DNA of 64,000 nt. It comes from Rhizobiales bacterium CCH10-E5 (GTDB taxonomy: Bacteria; Pseudomonadota; Alphaproteobacteria; Rhizobiales; Beijerinckiaceae). The notes under the pieces are model-generated. The model was not told where the DNA came from. It did no database searches and saw only the letters and a list, made by a program, of their open reading frames with translations. Shown here one piece after another: positions 31,233 through 42,016 of this stretch. A program made the position numbers and the translations under genes. Numbering within the stretch: the first letter of the stretch is position 1; the number at the start of each line of letters is the position of its first letter. The stretch spans positions 52,096 to 116,095 of the forward strand of contig LSIG01000165.1 of the NCBI GenBank assembly GCA_001556125.1, in the 5' to 3' direction.

Positions 31233-32465
31233 TCACAGCAAGGCGAGCTGCTGCGGCTTCGGCACCAGATGCTGCTTCAGCCGCTCGCTGTCGAGCGAAG
31301 CGCCGGGACGCCAGCCTTCCGCGACGATGAAATGGCGCAAAGTCGTGATCGAGCGCGCGATCTTGCCGACATCCTCCAGCCGCAGGCGCCGGAACCGGCG
31401 TGTTTCCAAAATCTTGCCGACGCTCTTGGTGCCGAGCCCCGGCACGCGCAGCAGCGTCTCGCGATCGGCGCGGTTGACGTCGACCGGGAAGCGCGCGCGA
31501 TGCCGCAGCGCCCAGGCGAGCTTGGGATCGACGGTGAGATCGAGCATGCCGCCCGCGCCATCGTCGAGGATTTCGCCGACCTCGAAGCCGTAGAACCGCG
31601 TCAGCCAGTCGGCCTGGTAGAGCCGGTGCTCGCGCATCAATGGGGGCTCCGACAGCGGCAGCTGGCGGCTGGCATCCGGGATCGGGCTGAAGGCGGAGTA
31701 ATAGACCCGCCTGAGCCCGAAGGAGCCGTAAAGCTGGGCGCTGCGCTGCAGGATCGTGGCATCGCTCGTCCCGTCGGCGCCAACGATCATCTGCGTGCTC
31801 TGCCCGGCCGGCGAGAACACCGGCGCGCGCCGCGACTTCGCCCGCTCCACCTTGCTCTCCTCGATCTTCAGCCGCAGCCCACCCATGGCGGCGCTGATTT
31901 CGCGCGGCCGCTTCTCGGGGGCGAAGCGTTCCAGGGAGACCTCGGTCGGCAGTTCGACATTGATCGAGACGCGGTCGGCATGGAGCCCGGCCTGCGCCAC
32001 CAGATCGGCATTGGCGCTCGGGATGAGCTTGAGGTGGATGTAGCCGCGGAAGCCATGGACCTCGCGCAGCGTCTGCGCCACCCGCACCAGCTCCGCCATC
32101 GTGTAATCGGGCGAGCGGATGATGCCCGAGGAGAGGAACAGCCCCTCGATGTAGTTGCGCTTGTAGAAGCTGAGCGTGAGGTCGACGACCTCCTCCACCG
32201 TGAAGCGCGCGCGGCGGACATTGCTCGACGAGCGGTTGATGCAGAAGGCGCAATCAAAGCTACAATAATTGGTCAGCAAGATCTTGAGCAGCGAAATGCA
32301 GCGGCCATCCGGCGCATAGGAATGGCAGATGCCCGACCCCGTGGTCGAGCCGAGCCCGCCCTTCAGCGAATTGCGCTTGGTCGTGCTGCTGGAGGCGCAG
32401 GAGGCGTCGTATTTCGCGGCGTCGCTCAGGATCTCGAGCTTTTCCATCACCGTCAGCTGAGCCAC
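31233..32465 (-). CDS. Putative DNA modification/repair radical SAM protein (UdgX-linked)
   Basis: Radical SAM enzyme of 410 residues of the family always found beside UdgX. The 4Fe-4S cluster motif is CSFDCAFC (Cx3Cx2C) near residue 69-76. Other conserved parts are SGICHSYAPDGRCISLLK, FLSSGIIRSPDYT and GQSTQMIVGADG. A helix-hairpin-helix region near the C-terminus (VNRADRETLLRVPGLGTKS) suggests DNA contact. It is the first gene of the pair. The reaction is unknown; the family name reflects genomic linkage and domain content only. Confidence 0.9.
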   Translation of the reverse strand: MAQLTVMEKLEILSDAAKYDASCASSSTTKRNSLKGGLGSTTGSGICHSYAPDGRCISLLKILLTNYCSFDCAFCINRSSSNVRRARFTVEEVVDLTLSFYKRNYIEGLFLSSGIIRSPDYTMAELVRVAQTLREVHGFRGYIHLKLIPSANADLVAQAGLHADRVSINVELPTEVSLERFAPEKRPREISAAMGGLRLKIEESKVERAKSRRAPVFSPAGQSTQMIVGADGTSDATILQRSAQLYGSFGLRRVYYSAFSPIPDASRQLPLSEPPLMREHRLYQADWLTRFYGFEVGEILDDGAGGMLDLTVDPKLAWALRHRARFPVDVNRADRETLLRVPGLGTKSVGKILETRRFRRLRLEDVGKIARSITTLRHFIVAEGWRPGASLDSERLKQHLVPKPQQLALL

Positions 32466-32605
32466 AACGCGCCCTTTCGTTCATTCTTTGTTCTAAATAG
32501 CGTGGACGGCGCCCGTCCACCAGAGACCTTTCGTCGCGGCAGCCTTCTCCGGAACAGGCACGACTGCCGCGCGTTGGGGCGGCACGTCATTTCAAGGAGA
32601 ACCCG

Positions 32606-32794
32606 ATGTTCCGGATCCTGCTTCTCGTCGCTGTCATCCTGATCGGCTACGACGCCATCGCCCATCAGGGCAGCTACACCCGCAGCGCCTGGGCCAGCGT
32701 CGTCGGCCTGACCGACTCCGCCGTGACCAGCGCCAAGCAGCTCGGGCAGGAAACCCGCAGCGAAATCCGCGAGGAAACCGGAGCCCGTCCGTAA
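32606..32794 (+). CDS. Small membrane protein of unknown function
   Basis: Reading frame of 62 residues with a single N-terminal helix (FRILLLVAVILIGYDAIA) and a polar C-terminal tail rich in Ser, Thr, Glu and Arg. A strong AAGGAGAACCCG ribosome-binding site precedes the ATG, which is the main argument that it is translated. It lies between the radical SAM gene (divergent) and glgP. No family is recognised. Confidence 0.65.
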   Translation: MFRILLLVAVILIGYDAIAHQGSYTRSAWASVVGLTDSAVTSAKQLGQETRSEIREETGARP

Positions 32795-32881
32795 AGGCGC
32801 GGCCTTCGCGGCGATTTCGGCTGGACTTGCCGGGGCCCAGCTTCGAAACTGATCACAGATCAACAACCGGGACGACAGCGC

Positions 32882-35359
<2,478 letters not shown>

Positions 35360-35364
35360 GGCGG

Positions 35365-37356
35365 GTGCCGAGGCCTGCGCTGGTCGCCTGCCCGCTGCCC
35401 GCCCGCATGGGCGCCATTGCGGGCGAGGACGGCGTGACCTTCGCTGTCTTCTCCCGCCATGGCGAGCGGATCGACCTTTGCCTCTTCGACGAGACGGGCG
35501 AGGCCGAAATAGCCCGCCTGCCCCTGCCCTGCCGCAGCGGCGACATCCATCACGGCCTGCTGCCGGGCGCCGGCCCCGGCCTGCGCTATGCGCTGCGGGC
35601 GGATGGCCCGTGGCAGCCCGAGCAGGCCCACCGCTTCGACGCGACGAAGCTGCTGGTCGACCCGTACGCGACGCGGATCGACCGTCCCTTCCGCTGGGAC
35701 CCGCGTCTGGCCGAGCATGGGACCGACACCGCCGATCTCGTGCCGCGCGGCATCGTCGGCGGCGCACAGCCTGAAGCCGCGAGAGCGCCGGAGCGCGCCC
35801 CGGCCTTCATCTACGAACTCGCGGTGAAGTCCTTCACGATGCGCCACACGGCAGTGCCGGAGCGCATTCGCGGCACGCTGGCGGCGCTCTGCGAGCCCGC
35901 CGTGATCGACCACATCCGCGGCCTCGGCGTCAGCCATGTCGAGCTGATGCCGGTCGCGGCCTGGATGGATGAGCGCCATCTGCCGTCGCTCGGCCTCGCC
36001 AATGCCTGGGGCTACAACCCCGTCAACTTCTTCGCGCTCGACCCGCGACTCGCTCCGGACGGCGCGGCCGACCTCGCAAGTCTCTGCGCGACCTATGCCC
36101 AGGCCGGTATCGGCATCATCCTCGACATCGTCCTGAACCACACTGCCGAGAGCGACGAGTTTGGCGCGACGATCAGCCTGCGCGGGCTCGACAACGCCGT
36201 CTATTACCGCCACGCCATGGAGGATCCCGGCCGGCTGATCAACGACACCGGCTGCGGCCACACGCTGGCGCTCGACCGCGCGCCGGTCGTCCGCATGGCG
36301 ATGGACGCGCTGCGGCACTGGCGCGGCCTCGGCGTCGCCGGCTTCCGCTTCGATCTCGGCACGGTGATGGGCCGCTCGGATTCGGGCTACTCGCAGGATG
36401 CCCCGCTCTTCGCCGCGATCGGGCAGGACCCCGACCTCTCGCAGGCCATCCTGATCGCCGAGCCCTGGGACATTGGGCCGGGCGGCTATCGCCTCGGCGA
36501 ATTCCCCACGCCCTTCGCCGAATGGAACGGCCGCTACCGCGACGATGTCCGCCGCTTCTGGCGGGGCGATGCAGGGCTGGCTGGCGCAGTGGCGACGCGG
36601 CTTGCCGGCTCCGCCGATCTTTTCGCCGCCCGCCATCGCGGACCGCAGGCGAGCGTCAACTTCATCGCCGCCCATGACGGCTTCACCCTGGCCGACCTCG
36701 TCTCCCATGCGAGCAAGCACAACGAGGCCAATGGCGAGGGCAACCGCGACGGCGAGAACGAGAACCACAGCTGGAACAACGGGGCGGAAGGGCCCACCGG
36801 CGATCCCGCCATTCTGGCCGCCCGCGATCGCGACAGGCGCGCCTTGCTGGCGACGCTGTTCCTGTCGCGCGGCGTGCCGATGCTGACGGCCGGCGACGAG
36901 TTCGGCCGGACGCAGCACGGCAACAACAACGCCTATTGCCAGGACAACCGGGAATTCTGGCTCGACTGGAAAGGGGCGGATAGAGACCTCGCGGCGTTCG
37001 TCGCCGACCTGACCGCGCTGCGGGCCGAACACCCGTTACTGTCGGCCTCGACCTTCCTGAGCGGAACCGGTGCGCCGCCCGACGCCCGCTGGCTCAGGCC
37101 GGACGGCATGCCGATCGCTGACGAGGAGTGGGGCCGACTCGACGCATTTGGCCTGCTGCTGAACGGCGACGGGGAAAGCTTGCTGATCGCCGTCAATCGC
37201 AGCCGGAGCGATGTTGCGCTCTCCCTGCCCGACGGGCCGTCTCAGCGATGGCAGCGCCTCCTCTGCTCGGCAATGGAGGGGAGCGACGATGTCTTACCAG
37301 CCCGCAGCGTCAACCTGTTCGGCAGGCGTACGGGCCTAGAGCGGGCCCCGCCGTGA
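35365..37356 (+). CDS. glgX: Glycogen debranching enzyme GlgX (first copy)
   Basis: GH13_11 isoamylase-type debranching enzyme of 663 residues that cleaves alpha-1,6 branches after phosphorylase trimming. An N-terminal CBM48-like domain (VTFAVFSRHGERIDLCLFDE) precedes the barrel. The nucleophile Asp330 is in FRFDLGT, the acid/base Glu366 in IAEPWDIGPGGY and the third carboxylate in AAHDGFTLADL; GNNNAYCQDN is also typical. The GTG at 35365 sits 5 bp after glgP with GGAGG at 9 bases. It differs clearly from the second GlgX at 37482, which is on the opposite strand. Confidence 0.92.
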   Translation: MPRPALVACPLPARMGAIAGEDGVTFAVFSRHGERIDLCLFDETGEAEIARLPLPCRSGDIHHGLLPGAGPGLRYALRADGPWQPEQAHRFDATKLLVDPYATRIDRPFRWDPRLAEHGTDTADLVPRGIVGGAQPEAARAPERAPAFIYELAVKSFTMRHTAVPERIRGTLAALCEPAVIDHIRGLGVSHVELMPVAAWMDERHLPSLGLANAWGYNPVNFFALDPRLAPDGAADLASLCATYAQAGIGIILDIVLNHTAESDEFGATISLRGLDNAVYYRHAMEDPGRLINDTGCGHTLALDRAPVVRMAMDALRHWRGLGVAGFRFDLGTVMGRSDSGYSQDAPLFAAIGQDPDLSQAILIAEPWDIGPGGYRLGEFPTPFAEWNGRYRDDVRRFWRGDAGLAGAVATRLAGSADLFAARHRGPQASVNFIAAHDGFTLADLVSHASKHNEANGEGNRDGENENHSWNNGAEGPTGDPAILAARDRDRRALLATLFLSRGVPMLTAGDEFGRTQHGNNNAYCQDNREFWLDWKGADRDLAAFVADLTALRAEHPLLSASTFLSGTGAPPDARWLRPDGMPIADEEWGRLDAFGLLLNGDGESLLIAVNRSRSDVALSLPDGPSQRWQRLLCSAMEGSDDVLPARSVNLFGRRTGLERAPP

Positions 37357-37446
37357 GGCCTGACAAGTCACCCCGGACACGGCGAAGCAGAGATCAGCGC
37401 GCCATTCCGCAGCCCTGATCGCCAATCCTCGGAAGGGGCGCCGGGC

Positions 37447-37476
37447 CACCGGCTTCGGCGAACACCGAAGCCGGTG
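37447..37476. terminator. Perfect 12-bp hairpin between convergent glgX genes
   Basis: CACCGGCTTCGG and CCGAAGCCGGTG pair perfectly around a CGAACA loop, 5 bp past the stop of the minus-strand glgX and 90 bp past the plus-strand one. No clear U-tract on either strand; probably a bidirectional terminator or RNA 3'-end protector. Confidence 0.6.
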
Positions 37477-37481
37477 TAACG

Positions 37482-39569
37482 TCACATCAGCACGATCAGC
37501 GAGCGTGGCGACAGGTTCAGCTCGGCATCCGCCTTGAGCCCCTTGCGCCCCTCGTCGGACCCCGGCCCCGTGTCGGTATCGAGCACGACCGACCACGACC
37601 CCTTTTTCACCCGCGGCGGAATCTTGAAGGGAACGTCGCCGTCGAAGGCGTTGAAAAGAATCAAGGCTTCGTCCCCGCCCTGCTCGACGTCGGGCATGTG
37701 CATCAGCAGGCCGATGGCGAGCACGCCCTCGTCGTCCCAATGCTCTTCCTGCTGGTCGCCGCCGGCAGGATTGACCCAGCGCAGCAGGCAGCCGTCACGG
37801 AAGGAGGCGCGCCGGAAGATCGGGTGGTCGGCCCGCAGCTGCGTCACACGCTGGACGAAGCGGGTCAGAGCGTGGTCGCGCTCGGTCAGCTCCTCCCAGC
37901 GCATCCAGGCGATCTCGTTGTCCTGACAATAGACGTTGTTGTTGCCGCGGTTCGAATGGCCGTGCTCGTCGCCCGCCAGCAGCATAGGCGTGCCGTGCGA
38001 GAGCAGAAGCGTCGCGAGCAGGTTCCGCTTCTGGCGCTCGCGCGCCGCGATGATGCCCTCGTCCTCGGTCGGGCCCTCGACGCCGAAATTGAAGGACAGG
38101 TTGTGGCCGTGGCCGTCCTTGTTGTCCTCGCCATTCGCCTCGTTGTGCTTCTCATTGTAGGAGACGAGATCGTTCAGCGTGAAGCCGTCATGGGCGGTAA
38201 GGAAGTTGATGCCCGCCCAGGGCCGGCGCCCGCGCAGATCGTAGATGTCGCCCGAGCCGGTGATGCGCGCAGCGAGATCGCGGATGATGCCGGGTTCGCC
38301 CTTCCAATAGGCGCGGGTGGTGTCGCGATACTTGTCGTTCCACTCGCCCCAGCCGGGCGGGAAGCCGCCGACCTGATAGCCGCCCGGACCGATGTCCCAA
38401 GGCTCGCCGATGAGCTTCACCTTGCGCAGGACCGGGTCCTGGCCGATCGCGTCGAAGAAGCCGCCGCGCTGGTCAAAGCCATGCGGCTCGCGCCCGAGGA
38501 TGGTGCCGAGATCGAAGCGGAATCCGTCGACCTCCATGACCTCGACCCAGTAGCGCAGGGAATCGAGGATCATCTGCAGCACGCGCGGATGGCTGGTGTT
38601 GACCGTGTTCCCGGTGCCGGTGTCGTTGATGTAGAAGCGCGGCTCGTCCGGCATCGTCCGGTAATAGGCGAAGTTGTCGATGCCCTTGAAGGAGAGCGTC
38701 GGCCCGAGTTCGTTGCCCTCGGCGGTGTGGTTGTAGACAACGTCGAGAATGACCTCGAGGCCCGCGTCGTGGAACTTGCGGACCATGTCGCGGAAGGAGG
38801 CGAGATGCGCCTTGCCTTCGTAGCGCTGCATCGGCGCGAAGAAGCCGATCGTGTTGTAGCCCCAGTAGTTCGTCAGATTCTTGGCGGCGAGGTGATGGTC
38901 GTCGAGATAGGCATGCACCGGCAGGAGCTCGACCGAGGTGACGCCGAGGCTCTTGATGTAATCCACGACCGCCTTCTCGCCGAGCCCGTCGAAGGTGCCG
39001 CGAAGATCCTCCGGCACCGCCGGATGCAGCTTGGTGAAGCCGCGCACATGGGTCTCGTAGAAGATCGTCCGGTCCCAGGGGATGACGGGACGCGCCGGCG
39101 GATTGGGATCGGCGCGCCAGTCGCAGACCACGCATTTGGGCATGAAGGGCGCGCTGTCGAGCTCGCTGAAGGTCAGATCCTTCTCGCGCTCGGCATCGAC
39201 GACATAGCCGTAATGGGCGTCGTTCCAGTCGACTGAACCGGCATATTCTTTGGCGTAAGGGTCGAGCAGGAGCTTGTTCGGGTTGAAGCGATGCCCCTCT
39301 TCCGGCGCGAAGCGGCCATGGACGCGATACCCGTAGCGCTGCCCGGGCTTCACCCCGGGCAGATAGCCGTGCCAGATCTCGTTGGTGTATTCCGGCAGCG
39401 TGATCCGCGCCGTCTCGGTCTCGCCGCTCTCGTCGAAGAGGCACAGTTCCACGCGTTCGGCATGGGCCGAGAAGATCGCGAAATTGGTGCCCTCGCCGTC
39501 ATGGACGGCTCCCAGATCGGTGCTGTCGCCCGCTTGGACGTCGAATTGCGTGGCCTTGCCGTCGGACAT
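37482..39569 (-). CDS. glgX: Glycogen debranching enzyme GlgX (second copy)
   Basis: GlgX/isoamylase-type enzyme of 695 residues. The CBM48 (TNFAIFSAHAERVELCLFDE), the segment THVRGFTKLHPAVPEDLRGT, the nucleophile in FRFDLGTILGREPHG, the acid/base in LIGEPWDIGPGGYQVGG and TAHDGFTLNDLVSYNEKHN are all present. It is closer to standard GlgX/TreX length and motifs than the copy at 35365. It is divergent from glgA with a 220-bp promoter region between them. Two GlgX proteins may differ in chain-length preference or expression timing. Confidence 0.93.
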   Translation of the reverse strand: MSDGKATQFDVQAGDSTDLGAVHDGEGTNFAIFSAHAERVELCLFDESGETETARITLPEYTNEIWHGYLPGVKPGQRYGYRVHGRFAPEEGHRFNPNKLLLDPYAKEYAGSVDWNDAHYGYVVDAEREKDLTFSELDSAPFMPKCVVCDWRADPNPPARPVIPWDRTIFYETHVRGFTKLHPAVPEDLRGTFDGLGEKAVVDYIKSLGVTSVELLPVHAYLDDHHLAAKNLTNYWGYNTIGFFAPMQRYEGKAHLASFRDMVRKFHDAGLEVILDVVYNHTAEGNELGPTLSFKGIDNFAYYRTMPDEPRFYINDTGTGNTVNTSHPRVLQMILDSLRYWVEVMEVDGFRFDLGTILGREPHGFDQRGGFFDAIGQDPVLRKVKLIGEPWDIGPGGYQVGGFPPGWGEWNDKYRDTTRAYWKGEPGIIRDLAARITGSGDIYDLRGRRPWAGINFLTAHDGFTLNDLVSYNEKHNEANGEDNKDGHGHNLSFNFGVEGPTEDEGIIAARERQKRNLLATLLLSHGTPMLLAGDEHGHSNRGNNNVYCQDNEIAWMRWEELTERDHALTRFVQRVTQLRADHPIFRRASFRDGCLLRWVNPAGGDQQEEHWDDEGVLAIGLLMHMPDVEQGGDEALILFNAFDGDVPFKIPPRVKKGSWSVVLDTDTGPGSDEGRKGLKADAELNLSPRSLIVLM

Positions 39570-39789
39570 GGGATCCCCTGAACGGATCAGGCCGGACGGG
39601 CGCCGGCGGCATCATGCCGCGTTCTCCCCGTCACATCTTCGTCGCGAGCCTGCCGCAGACCGGTCAACGTGACCGGGCGTCGGGCGGTTCCGGCAGCCGG
39701 CCCCGAATTTGCATGAAATTTTTGCAGTGCACCGAGGAACATTGCACCGCCGAACGGGTTGGGGATCACAGCTGCCTGGGGGATGCGGA

Positions 39790-41313
39790 ATGGCCGAGAC
39801 GCTGAAGGAACCCGGGACCGACGGCGGGCCCTCGACCTCGGGTCATGCGCTGACCTACGCCCCAGTCGTCAAAGACGGGCTGGCGGAAGCTACGGCCCGT
39901 CTTCCCGGCTCGACCAAGCTGCTTTTCGTCACCTCCGAAATGGGCGACTTCATCAAGGCCGGCGGCCTCGGCGAAGTCTCGATGGCTCTGCCGCGACAAT
40001 TGCGCAGCCTTTGCGACGTCCGCGTGCTGCTTCCCGGCTTCCGCCAGGTCCGCTCAGCCAGCCCGGCCATGGACATCGTCCGCGCGATGCCGCTCACGGC
40101 GGGCCTGCCGCCCTGGTCGCTCGGACGCTTCAGGACCGCTGACGGCCTGACCATCTATGCGGTGCTCTGCGACGAACTCTACGACCGCGAGGGTTCGCCC
40201 TACGGCCCCCATTCCGGCGGCGACTTTCCCGACAACGACATCCGCTTCGCGCGGCTGTCGCTGGCGGCAGCGGAACTCGCGGCCGGCGAGGCCGACCCGA
40301 ACTGGAAGCCTGACGTCGTCCACGTCAACGACTGGCCTTCCGCTCTGGCGCCCGGCTACATGCGCTGGAAGGGCCTCGCCACCCCCTCGATCCTGACGAT
40401 CCACAACCTCGCCTATCAGGGGCTGTACCAGCCGAGCCGAATGGCGGCGCTGGGCATCCCCGACCTCGCCTTCTCGGTGAATGGCGCCGAGTTCCACGGC
40501 AAGATCTCCTTCCTCAAGGGCGGGATCTACTACAGCTCCCATGTCACCACCGTCAGCGAGACCTATGCCCGGGAGATCACCACGGCCGAGCATGGCTGCG
40601 GCCTGGATGGCCTGCTGCGGCTGCGCATGGACGAGGGGCGGCTGACCGGCATCGTCAATGGCATCGACGACAGTTGGACCTCGCCGCTCGCCGACGCCAC
40701 CCGCGGCATCCGCCAATGGAAGCGCCGCAGCGCCGCCGACATCCGCAAGGCGTTCGAGCTGCCGCCCTCGCGTGGGCCGTTGTTCTCGATCATCTCGCGC
40801 CTCGTCCACCAGAAGGGGATCGATCTTTCGATCGAGGCGGCCGAGACCATCATTGGCAATGGCGGCCAGCTCGTCGTCACCGGCCGCGGAGAGCCGCGGC
40901 TGGAGGACGCGATCGAGCGCCTCGCCCGCCGCCACCCGCAGGCCGTCGCGGCACGGATCGGCTTCGACGATGCGGAGGCGCGACGCATCTTTGCCGCCAG
41001 CGACTTCCTGCTGATGCCCTCGCGGTTCGAGCCCTGCGGGCTCAGCCAGATGTATGCCCAGCGCTCCGGCGCCCTGCCCATCGCCTATCGCACCGGCGGG
41101 CTGGTGGACACGATCGAGGACGGGCGCTCCGGCTTCCTGTTCTCGTCGCTGACCGGCGCGGGCCTGGCTTCGGCCGTCACGCGGGCCTTCGACGCCTTCC
41201 GGTCAAAAGCCGCTTTCCTGCAGATGCGTCAGCATGCCATGGCCAAGCGCTTCGACTGGGGCGGCCCCACCAGTCGCTATGCCGACGTCTATGCACGGGC
41301 GCTGGCGAGCTGA
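39790..41313 (+). CDS. glgA: Glycogen synthase
   Basis: GT5 glycogen synthase of 507 residues that transfers glucose from ADP-glucose to alpha-1,4-glucan. The N-terminal donor/acceptor loop KAGGLGEV begins at Lys56. Further motifs are HVNDWPSALAPGYM, TIHNLAYQGLYQ, SRLVHQKGIDLSIEAAE, and the C-terminal SRFEPCGLSQMYAQRSGALP with YRTGGLVDTIED. The start at 39790 (MAETLKEP) has GGGGGA/GCGGA upstream; the ~50 residues before KAGGLGEV are longer than in E. coli GlgA. No glgC is in the window to supply ADP-glucose. Confidence 0.93.
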   Translation: MAETLKEPGTDGGPSTSGHALTYAPVVKDGLAEATARLPGSTKLLFVTSEMGDFIKAGGLGEVSMALPRQLRSLCDVRVLLPGFRQVRSASPAMDIVRAMPLTAGLPPWSLGRFRTADGLTIYAVLCDELYDREGSPYGPHSGGDFPDNDIRFARLSLAAAELAAGEADPNWKPDVVHVNDWPSALAPGYMRWKGLATPSILTIHNLAYQGLYQPSRMAALGIPDLAFSVNGAEFHGKISFLKGGIYYSSHVTTVSETYAREITTAEHGCGLDGLLRLRMDEGRLTGIVNGIDDSWTSPLADATRGIRQWKRRSAADIRKAFELPPSRGPLFSIISRLVHQKGIDLSIEAAETIIGNGGQLVVTGRGEPRLEDAIERLARRHPQAVAARIGFDDAEARRIFAASDFLLMPSRFEPCGLSQMYAQRSGALPIAYRTGGLVDTIEDGRSGFLFSSLTGAGLASAVTRAFDAFRSKAAFLQMRQHAMAKRFDWGGPTSRYADVYARALAS

Positions 41314-41436
41314 GAGCGGCCGGCGCAATCGTTTCAAGATCGTCTGAGCCGACCGTCGTGGCGACCGGCCGGATCACCCGTTGTTGGACTGCATCGGCGG
41401 CCCATCGCCGCTCTGGGCCGACCGCGCCCAACGACG

Positions 41437-41467
41437 AAAGCCGGCCCGTCGTGAGACGGCCGGCTTT
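41437..41467. terminator. Bidirectional terminator between glgA and the DUF2934 gene
   Basis: AAAGCCGGCC(C)GTC and GACGGCCGGCTTT form a 13-bp stem with one bulged C and a GTGA loop, giving AAA/TTT at the base on both strands. It lies between convergent genes ending at 41313 and 41489. Confidence 0.65.
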
Positions 41468-41488
41468 GGAGCGTTGTGCTCCCGAATC

Positions 41489-41818
41489 TTAGGTCTTCGA
41501 CGTCGAGGGCTTGGCCTTGGTCGAAGCCGCCTTGGCCGGGCTCTTGGGAGAGGCTTTGGCGGGCTCAGCCTCGGCCGCCCTGTCGGCGCTAGCCTTGCCC
41601 TTGGCAGGAGCGGCCGCTTTCGCTGCCGTTTTGGCCGATCCCGACCCCGCGGCCGAACTTTTGCCCGGTGCCTTGGCCTTGGCGCCTGCATCCTTGCCGC
41701 CGCTGGCGGCGACCCGCTCCTCGGCCATCCGCCAGTGCTGGGCGTCGCGGCCCTGCGGTTTGCCTTCCGCCTCCCAGATGGCGTAGGCCACGTCGCGGAT
41801 GGTCTGCTCCCGGCTCAT
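41489..41818 (-). CDS. DUF2934 protein with histone-H1-like Lys/Ala tail
   Basis: Protein of 109 residues. The first ~40 residues form a DUF2934 domain (IRDVAYAIWEAEGKPQGRD, then HWRMAEERV). The remaining ~65 residues are low-complexity Ala, Lys, Ser and Pro with KAKAPGKS, AAKAAAPAKGKA and SPKSPAKA, much like histone H1 C-terminal tails, so nucleic-acid binding is conceivable. The ATG at 41818 follows GGGAGG. It is divergent from glgB. DUF2934 proteins often lie beside carbohydrate-storage genes in this order of bacteria; no function is established. Confidence 0.78.
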   Translation of the reverse strand: MSREQTIRDVAYAIWEAEGKPQGRDAQHWRMAEERVAASGGKDAGAKAKAPGKSSAAGSGSAKTAAKAAAPAKGKASADRAAEAEPAKASPKSPAKAASTKAKPSTSKT

Positions 41819-42016
41819 TCGGCATCCTCCCTCTGAAATGCCAGCATTGCAGTGCGACAACCGTGCCGGCTGCCGATGGTTCCCTGCCCTTGGAGCGCGA
41901 CGGGAATCGCCGGAGAATGCAGGCCGGAGCGCGGAACGCGGGCGGGCTTCGCTGCGTTGCATCATCGACGATTCCCCGCCGCGGGTGGAGTCGCATTCGC
42001 GATGGAGCCCGACCGG

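Noticed and set aside
29755..32253. A single 832-residue frame suggesting a radical SAM-UdgX fusion
   Set aside because: The upstream part is an out-of-frame shadow of the radical SAM gene. UdgX has its own ATG at 31224, eight bases after that gene's stop.
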